64,000 nucleotides of DNA. It comes from Dendrocalamus latiflorus. Lineage: Eukaryota; Streptophyta; Magnoliopsida; Poales; Poaceae. Both the position numbers and the translations under genes were made by a program. Positions 56,705 through 64,000 of the stretch are shown piece after piece. Below the pieces are notes generated by a model. It was not told where the DNA came from and did not search any database. It saw only the letters and a program-made list of their open reading frames with translations. The DNA is taken from positions 27,266,672 through 27,330,671 of the forward strand of contig CM029626.1 in assembly GCA_017311315.1 (NCBI GenBank). Reading direction: 5' to 3'. Every line of letters starts with the position of its first letter. The first letter of the stretch is position 1.

Positions 56705-59700
56705 TGGAAATTATTATTCTGGAACATCCGTGGAATGAGCTCCAGCAAGAAGTGGAGAGCAATCAGCAATAAGATTGAGGAGAGTGGATGCCGAGTGATT
56801 TGTTTACAAGATACAAAAGAGTATGCTTTGATTCGGCTTATTTAAAAAATTTCTGCCCTAAACGGTTCAATAAATTCGCTGCTCTACCTTCAGATGGTGC
56901 ATCGGGGGGTCTTCTCATAGCATGGATGGAATCCTTGTTTAAAGGGGAGGTGGTATTCCAAAATGAGTATTCGGTCTCTGTGGAATTCACCTCAGTTCAC
57001 TCTAGTGAAACTTGGCTCCTGACTAATCTTTATGGGTTGCCTACCAACGAACACAAAGGAGATTTTATCAATTGGTTTAAAAACATCCAAATGCCAGATG
57101 ATATTCATTGGTTTACTGTTGGAGATTTCAGTTTCATCATAGCGCCTCATAACAGGAATCGACCAAGGAGAGACATAAACAATATGTTTTTGTTTAATGA
57201 TGCTATTGTTAGTGATGTGCCCAAGAGGCAATCATAAACAATTCGGTTTTATAGGCTAAAAGGGATATTGATCCATATGGGATTACGGTTCTAATGGGCC
57301 TACAATGTGGAAACCCATTAGCATGCTCTATAAATATGTGGAAGCGAGGTTGCAGGTAACATATACTACTGTGCTGAAGACCCTGGCCGCCACCTCCTCT
57401 CGGCCGTATCCCGAAACCCTAGCCGGGCGCACGGTGCTAGCACACCAGCGCATGGCGTTCCATCCTGAACGTGTGGACTCCGTGGAGGCGCCGCTGCTGT
57501 TGCTGCTGTGCTGATCGGCGAGAAGCGCAAGGCTATTGCTAGGACACGAGGAGGAGACATTCAGTTCGTGAAACGATCGACCGCTTCTTCTTCATCAGCG
57601 TGCATCTACGTTGGACTGGGCTGCTCCAACTCTTCTTCTGCTGCGCAGCGCATCTAGTGGTAACTATCCATGACTCCCTTACACACATGTTTTCTGGTTG
57701 AATGCGGTAGAAAATCAAATGTTGTAGCTAGCGTAGCCTACCCGTTCTCCTTCAACTATCATTCAGCTTGGCTTGGTTGAATTACCTCTTAAAGGTAGAG
57801 CTTTCACGTGGAGCAATATGCAAGCAATACCGCTCCTTAAAAAACTGGATTGGTTCTTCACTAACAATAGTTGGACTATTCACTTCCTAAATACCATAGC
57901 TTTTCCTCTAGCAAAGACAACTTTTGACCATGTGCCATGTGTGATTCAGATTGGTACCTCCATTCCAAAATCTCATCTGTTCCGATTTGAAATTTTTTTG
58001 GTTAGAGCACAGTGACTTTCTTCCTATAGTGGAGCAAGCTCGGAAAAGGCAAGTGATGATTCCGGATAGCGCTAAATGCATCAATAATAAGTTCAAGTAT
58101 CTTGGAAAAGTACTTAAAGACTGGTCAAAAAAGGTTTCGAATCTAAAAGCCCTCATAGCAAATACAAATGAAGTTATTTTTCTAATAGACTCCGTTGAAG
58201 AATTCAAGTCTTTGAATAATATGGAATGGAATTCTAAAGAGATTCTCAATAATCTTCTTAAATGCCAAAGATTGTACTGGAAACAACATGGGACCATCAA
58301 ATGGGTAAAGCTTAGGGAGGAGAATACTAAGTTTTTTCATGCTACAACAACGATCAGATACAGGAAAAACCATATAACATATCTACAAAATGGGGATGGT
58401 TGTGAAATTTCAGATCATTTTGGAAAGGCTGCGCTTCTCTAGACAGCTTACAAAGAAAGACTTGGGACCTCAGAAAATACAGTTATGAATTTTAATTTTC
58501 GAGAGTTACTTCACATGCATTCGGATTTGAAGTGGCTTGAAGATCCTTTTGAACATGCTGAAATTGATGATGTGGTCAGTAGGCTGTCTGCAGATAAGCC
58601 CCCAGGTCCAGATGATTTTAATGGAGATTTTATTAAGATATGCTAGCATATTCTAAAGCAAGATTTCTATTATCTCTGTGAGGATTTTCACCAGGAACTA
58701 TTAATTTACGGTCTATCAATGGGTCTCTTATAACTCTGTTACCAAAAAAGGATTGGCTGATTAACTCAAATGATTACAGACCAATTTCTTTACTCAATCC
58801 ACTGTGAAATTACTCACGAAACTATTGGAAAATAGGCTTAAAAATGTGATCCTCGAACTAGTTCATAATAATCAGTATGGTTTCATTAAAACAAGGACAA
58901 TACATGATTGTGTAGCATGGGCATTTGAGTATTTACATCAATGTCATAAGTCTCGAAAGGAGATTGTTGTAGTTAAACTAGACTTCGAAAAGGCCTTTTA
59001 TAAAATTGAACACTATGCTATTTTGGAAATTATGTCTCACAAGGGCTTTGGAACAAAATGGATTGAGTGGATGAGGATGATCCTGACAACAGGACAATCA
59101 TTGGTTTTGCTTAATGGAGTGCCAGGGAAATTCTTCCATTGCAAATGAGGAGTCAGACAAGGGATCCCCTTTCCCCCCTATTGTTTGTAATAGCCGCATA
59201 TTTATTGCAGTCCATTTTAAACAAAGCTATGGATCTTCATCTCATTTATACACCTTTATCCTTTGGGAGCAATACATATTTTCCAGTGGTTCAATATGCT
59301 AATGATACTCTTATTGTTATGTCTGCATGTGCCAAACAATTGTTCACATGAAAGTCCTTCTAAACTCCTTCACAGACTCCACTGGGTTTAAGGTGAATTT
59401 TCACAAATCTTAGGTGAATTTTCACAAATCTTTCTTGGTTCCAATTAATGTTCATCCAGGAAAAATGGAGATTTTGACTTAGACATTGGGGTGTCAAAGT
59501 GCATCTTTCCCTTTCACCTACCTTAGCTTACCTTTGGGACTTACTAAGCCGAAAGTAGCAGAATTCTTCCCTATGGTGCAGAGAGTTGAAAGAAGACTTG
59601 CAAGCTCGGCTTCATTCTTATCTTATGGAGGAAGGCTAACGATGGTAAATTCTATGCTATCTCAATTTCCAACCTTTTACATGTGTACTCTCAAATTACC

Positions 59701-59742
59701 ACAAAGTGTCATTGCTCAAATTGATAAGTTCAGGAGACATTT
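56705..59742 (+). pseudogene. LINE ORF2 (endonuclease and reverse transcriptase), disrupted
   Basis: The endonuclease begins LLFWNIRGMSSSKKW and VICLQDTKE, shifts frame near 56822, then runs FCPKRFNKFA, GASGGLLIAW and VGDFSFI (GDFN is usual). A solo LTR interrupts it at 57207; it resumes with LVELPLKGRAFTWSN (57770). RT blocks: DKPPGPDDFNGDF (58595), QYGFIKTRTIHDCV, VVKLDFEKAF, GVRQGDPLSPLLF and YANDT, where the catalytic YADD has become YAND. The TGA just before GVRQGDP and others break it. The C-terminal part (from about 59745) is lost. Active L1 proteins nick DNA and reverse-transcribe in place; this one cannot. Confidence 0.88.
57207..57754. mobile_element. Solo LTR (Copia-type) in LINE ORF2
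   Basis: Begins TGTTAGTGATGTGCCC and aagaggcaatcataa, reminiscent of Angela/BARE-type Copia LTR starts, and ends ttctccttca. Flanks are gctat (57202-57206) and actat (57755-57759), a one-mismatch 5 bp duplication. The ORF2 text continues across. A TATA-like ctataaatatg lies at about 57328. Confidence 0.72.
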
Positions 59743-60107
59743 ATAACATCCCAAAATTTTGTTTTATTTAAAAATTAATTTCAAATTAAATATTTTAAAA
59801 AGCATTTGGATTTTATTTGTGATGGACCATGTGGAGGTGTCCACATGTGAGTGATGAGTAATTGACATTAGTTTGGGTAAGTCGAGTTTGGTTTGGGTGG
59901 TTCGGACCTAGACGTTGCGTGGCGCAACAGGCTCGGTCGGACTTGGTCAAACTTGGTCGTATGGATTAGGATGCATATTCCAATGATTCGACAGGTTTTG
60001 ACTTCAGTGTGTGTAAGTATGGTGTGTTTATACCATTTACGCTTTCATGTATCGAGCGGTGCTATTTGATGTGTTTCTTGTCTGTGTGGCTGCAGGACAT
60101 CGAGTGG

Positions 60108-60295
60108 AGTCGTGGCGAGACACGGTGGGCCGGACTAGGCGCAGGTGGCGCTGAGGTCAGAACGGTCGGGATGTGTCGAAGACGACGTGGACTCGAGGTG
60201 AAGTCGTGGCGAGACATGGTGGACCGGACTAGGCGCAGGTGGCGCTGAGGTCAGAACGGTCGAGGTGTGCCGAAGACGGCGAAGCTGCGTGGCTT
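60108..60295. repeat. 94 bp tandem duplication in the solo LTR
   Basis: Two copies of agtcgtggcgagaca...ggtggcgctgaggtcagaac...cggtcg, 94 bp apart and differing at a few bases. It lies about 150 bp upstream of the TATA box. Confidence 0.88.
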
Positions 60296-60449
60296 GCAGG
60301 GCAAGGAATGAGGAAGCTTCCTGGAAGGTGCACAAGGGGCGTTTTGGTGAATACGCAAGGCTGCACTAAAGGAAGTGGATTGTGGATAAAGCGCCATGAG
60401 TTGTTGAGAGCTAATGGGTAAAGTGGATTGTAAACCCATTAGTGGAGGC

Positions 60450-60459
60450 TATAAATAGA
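60450..60459 (+). promoter_or_regulatory. TATA box of the Sirevirus-like solo LTR
   Basis: ctataaatag in a GC-balanced context, followed by a region rich in gagagag repeats that would be the transcribed leader. Position about 630 bp into the LTR fits a U3/R border. Prediction from sequence only. Confidence 0.55.
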
Positions 60460-61714
60460 GAGGATGTTCTCTAGTAGCCTTCAAGAATTTCAGCATGAGT
60501 ATATGAGAGTATGGTTTGAGAGAGAGTGTATGTAAGAGTTAGGGTTTTATTTGTGTCTCTCCATGGTTGTATGAGGTAGGGTTGTGTTCTTGATCTCCTA
60601 ATCATGTATGGGGACTAGACTTGTTTAGTGAGAGATCGAGAGAGATGAGCTGAGAACTACCCTTGTAATCATGTATGTCCCCGTATCAGTTTCAATATGA
60701 GAGATTGTGCTTTGAGTAGATTTGGCCTTCTTTTCTCTGGTGCTATTTTATTTCTTTGAGTTTCTTGTCCTTCTCTCAGTTCTCAAAAGAAACCATGTGT
60801 ACTGCTGTTTTTTACTTGGGCGCATGAATGCTTGGCAGCAGCTCGGTTTCTCTTTTGGTCTCTCTAAGCCGGCAGCAAGTCTCTACATTCACTGCAGTAA
60901 AAATTCTTTGCCAATCCTTGCTGTGGCAAGTTGTTTTCCTGCCATTCCTTGCCGTGGCAAGCAGTCCGAGTTATTTTCTGTCGTGGCTTACTTCTTGCTT
61001 TGCCAATTGACAGCAATGGTGCTTGTTGCCTTCGGTCAGTATTGATCTCTGTTTTCTGCAAGTAAAGCTTTCGATATGCATGAACCAAACATAGAAACTG
61101 AGTAGTACTTCTCTGCAGCAAGTACTTCTTTCTTTTTGAATATCTTTTGTGAGCAGCAAAGTGGTTTTCGGTTCAGATTTCAATCATTCCATTGCAGTCC
61201 AATCTGGTTGGTCCTCTTGCTTTATTTGGTTGGCTTTCTTTTGTTGGCAAAGAGATAGCTCTTTATTTCTTTTGCTTTGAGCAGCAAAAGTAGTAAAAGT
61301 AAAAAGTGGGGCACTCAATCTTTCCTTTGCAGCTTTTTATTGTGTTCTCTTCTGTTCGCCGTGGCAGCAAAATCAGTGAAAAATCTTGCCGTGGTAGCCT
61401 GCCTTCTTTGCCGTGGTAGCAATTCCAGTTGATTTCTTGCCGTGGCCAGTTTTTGCAGTCTCTTTCTCTTGATCCATTTCAGTCTCTTGTCAGTTTGGTT
61501 TTCGGCTTGAGTGAGCAATCATATCTTCTCGTTCATAGCTTTTATAGCCATCGGAGAGTAGAGATTTTTGCGAATACTCTTGGGGGCGATTTTAAAAGTC
61601 GACATTCACCCCCCCCCCCCTCTGTCGCCATTTCGGTCCTACAATTTGGACTATTTGTGAATACTGGAAGAAAATATCAAAATCCCAATTCCAATCCAAA
61701 GTCCAATAAAAAAA

Positions 61715-61777
61715 TTTCCCAAAGGGTCACCCATCCTAGAATTGCCATAAGCCAAGCACGCTTAATGTCAGAGTTCC
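61715..61777 (-). other. 5S rRNA-derived segment inside the Gypsy-type LTR
   Basis: On the - strand ggaactctgacattaagcg, tgcttgg and aggatgggtgaccc, then tgggaa, follow the order and spacing of plant 5S rRNA from about base 46 to 113, including box A (ttaagcgtgcttgg) and box C (aggatgggtgacc). The middle (gagagtagta in 5S) is diverged. LTRs with 5S-like segments are known from Cassandra elements. This is not a functional 5S gene. Confidence 0.7.
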
Positions 61778-62449
61778 AACAAAACCAGCCACCAATCGGA
61801 CCTCTCCTTGTTGTGTGTTCTTTCCACCATCATTCCTTTTCATTCTTTGGCCTGATCACTATTCATCTTCTTCTATCTTGCGTCAGACCTAAGCTCAAAT
61901 CCCCAATCGACAAAAGCATTTTTCCCTCCCGCATCTTTACATGGAAATCGCTCAATTTATACTAGCAATCAATTCATCAATCTTTCCCTTCCTTTCGCAC
62001 TTCCTTCAATACCAAAACGCTCGCATAGTGCCATAAATCCCGTCAATTTCCTTTTCTTTGCTGAAGCTATAAATCGGAGCACTGTGACCGTGTCGCCTTC
62101 CCTTTCATCTAGCCGCAATCTCCCATCCTCCAGAGAAGTCTCCAAGGCAACACCAAGTCCATCAATGACACCACTCGTTTCAAGAACGACCTCGCCGATT
62201 GCTTCACCATCCAAGACCCCGCTGGAACACTCCGTCGCCATCGTCTTCTGCCTCGTCGTTGAGCAAATCCGCTGCCAGAGCCCTTCCCTCACCGAAGCAC
62301 TCTGCCGCCACTAACTTCCGCCGTCGTCAACTACTCTCCAACCTTCTCTGGTAAACTCCCTTGCCTGTTGAAAGCAATCGCTCTGCGTTCGACCACGGCA
62401 GCCCCATCGATCTCAACCACTCCGATTGCTCCTGATAGCTTTTGAGTTC

Positions 62450-63720
62450 CTACCGCTAAAACCACACAACCACTCATACCTTTTGACCATGGTCGCTTCC
62501 GACCGCGACCGCTTCCAACCACAGTCGCTCACGGCCGCGGTCGCTTTCGACCGCGACCGCTTCTGACCATGGTCGCTCATGACTGCAGTCGCTCGTGACC
62601 ATAGCCATTTTCGACCACAGTCGCTCATGACCGCAGTCACTCACGACCATGGCCACCTTCAACCACCCTCGTTTTCGACCATCTTATAGTTTTCGACCAC
62701 TGCGGGCCTTTCAGCTACTCTCGGTGTTGCGATCGCCATGGTCGGTCAGGACAATCTCATCGATTACGACCACTCTCGGTGTTTCGACAATTCTCATAGG
62801 TTTCAACTGCATCAAGCCTTTGACCACTCTGAAGCCTTCGACCACGTTCTAAGTCTTCGACCACTCTTAGCCTATCGACCACCATCGATGCTATGATCGC
62901 CCTGGTCGGTTACGACATCCTCGTCAGCTACAACCACTCTAGGCAGTCCAACAATTCTTGTAGATTTTGACCTCATACAGATTTTCCCACTATAACTACT
63001 TCGACCACAAGGTTTCGATCATCAAGATCCGATGACTTTGAAGTTTTCGACCAGTTCCAGTCTTCTTAGACTAGTTCTTGTAAGGTTTGACTTGCAATGG
63101 TTCCAACCTCTCCAAACCTTTCGACCACATATACCTTTCGACCACATTACATACTTTAACCACTTCAAACTTTTCAACCACTCCTTCCGACCAGGTATCG
63201 ACCATTAACCACTTATAGCCACTTCGACCACCGACCACGTCTGAATTTCTGACCACATTTAGCCATCTGATCACAACTGTTCAACCACCTGAGCCAAATT
63301 GATTCCTTCGACCGCTCCATGCTAATCGATTCCTTCGACCACTCCGCACCGTCCCATTCCTTTGACTACTCCGAACCATTCGATCTCTCCGACCTCTCTA
63401 GACCCTCTGATCATTTCAGTCGTAGTTGTTTTTTACTACAAACGCTTCGACCGCTTGCAGTTGCGACTGCTATTGCGTCTCTCTCTAAGCTTTCAACTGA
63501 TGTCATTCTAAGCCTCCAACCACCGCCGCTTTCGACCATGACCACCCCTTCTCTAAACTTCCGACCAGCTAGTGAGTTTTTTCAACCACTCAGTGGCTGA
63601 GACCACGCAGAGCCGTTCGATCACATTTAACCTTTGACTATCGACCACCACCATAGCCTTTCAACCACTCGGTACTTTTCGACCACTCTCTAAAGATCCG
63701 ACCCCTTCGACCACAGCAAA
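62450..63720 (+). repeat. Degenerate CGACCAC-rich tract
   Basis: tcgaccac, cgaccactc and cgaccatg recur about every 12-40 bp over 1.2 kb without a fixed period. The reverse strand gives long Ser/Arg-rich frames from ggtcg repeats, which are not credible genes. The same word class fills parts of other LTRs in the window. Confidence 0.85.
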
Positions 63721-64000
63721 CACTTTCAGAAGCCCATATTTCTCCATCTTAGCTCTGTTTGAACCTGCTCAAATTCCTAAATTCATCTAAAATCATAAAC
63801 CTCCTTCCAGTATATATATTTTGTATTTTTGTGACTTTGTTTGTGTTTATTTATTTATTTGGGTTTCTTGTTTTTGCGCGTAGAACCCGACATCGCCAAA
63901 GGGGTTTTCGATCCACAGCAGGAAGGTCTGGACAATGTGCAGGATGGCAAGTTTCCTTTGATTATCTTGTACTTATGTTTTCAAAAATCATTTTATTATT

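Larger units (their letters stand above)
33840..59742 (+). mobile_element. L1-type LINE, fragmented by nested insertions
   Basis: ORF1 and ORF2 of one LINE are collinear on the + strand but separated. A solo LTR (33972-37478) interrupts ORF1, element C (38839-56470, itself hosting a Tat Gypsy element) sits between ORF1 and ORF2, and a solo LTR (57207-57754) interrupts ORF2. The 3' end is cut at 59742 by a Gypsy-type LTR. The 5' boundary is uncertain; sequence at 33650-33840 was not assigned. Removing the insertions leaves about 4.2 kb of LINE, consistent with a nearly complete element that has lost its tail. Confidence 0.82.
59820..61643 (+). mobile_element. Sirevirus-like solo LTR (same family as element B)
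   Basis: Starts TGATGGACCATGTGGAGGTG and ends TCGGTCCTACA after a C-run and ctctgtcgcc, the mirror of the LTR edge of element B (TGTAGGACTG..., far edge TGAGAGACCATGTGG). The 5-mer atttg flanks it exactly (59815-59819 and 61644-61648). 1824 bp, no internal region. Contains a TATA box (60450) and, at 60900-61460, many gccgtggcaagc-type motifs. Confidence 0.82.
59743..64000 (+). mobile_element. Large Gypsy-type LTR (start), running off the window
   Basis: tataacatcccaaaattttg at 59743 resembles the TGTAACATCC start of the LTR at 19697 with TG changed to TA, and it cuts the LINE ORF2. The sequence continues after the nested solo LTR at 61649. It carries a 5S-rRNA-like segment (61715-61777) and a long CGACCAC array, with no coding frame. 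The end near 63900 (gatccacagcaggaaggtc) resembles an LTR 3' region, but the boundary is outside the window. Confidence 0.5.

Noticed and set aside
62413..62662. Repetitive Ser/Asp/Arg protein-like frames on the - strand
   Set aside because: They are translations of the ggtcgtgagcgac-type repeat tract, not genes.

Overview
The window is plant nuclear DNA, almost certainly from a large-genome grass. Three things point there: a host gene with a GC-rich first exon and small internal exons, nested LTR retrotransposons of grass-type Copia (Sirevirus-like), Gypsy (Tat) and solo-LTR classes, and L1-type LINEs with grass-type ORFs. The species cannot be fixed from the sequence alone.

Host genes. One intact gene is present: a five-exon plant/fungal atypical dual-specificity phosphatase (PFA-DSP, SIW14-like) on the + strand, 196-10824. 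Its second intron is 9.7 kb and holds two MITEs, a gag-only LTR element and LINE debris. Two host-gene remnants lie in sequence otherwise occupied by transposons. One is a DUF1685-like fragment (about 13.7-13.9 kb, - strand). The other is an Argonaute PIWI-region pseudogene (27.8-33.6 kb, - strand) split by a 5 kb Copia element.

Layout. 0-10.8 kb: the phosphatase gene. 10.8-15.4 kb: AT-rich spacer with minisatellites and the DUF1685-like fragment. 15.4-27.65 kb: two truncated Sirevirus-like gag elements (A and B). The LTR of B is split by a Gypsy-type solo LTR, which itself contains another solo LTR. 27.65-33.7 kb: Argonaute remnant plus the Copia element. 33.8-59.74 kb: a degenerate L1-type LINE (+ strand), broken in four places: a 3.5 kb solo LTR in ORF1; Sirevirus-like element C between ORF1 and ORF2; an 11 kb Tat-lineage Gypsy element inside the gag of C; and a 0.55 kb solo LTR in ORF2. 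59.74-64 kb: the start of a large Gypsy-type LTR containing a Sirevirus-like solo LTR, a 5S-rRNA-like segment and a long CGACCAC-rich tract.

Nesting is supported by target-site duplications read directly beside most insertions: cacca/tacca (imperfect), acaac, cccac, atcg, tggac, gaatg, aagac, gctat/actat and atttg. All transposon coding regions carry stops or frameshifts, so nothing but the phosphatase looks able to make its original protein. The least ordinary signals are the Argonaute remnant, an antisense spliceable extra ORF in the Tat element, DRE-like arrays in one LTR family, and related CGAC-type motif arrays shared by unrelated LTR families.
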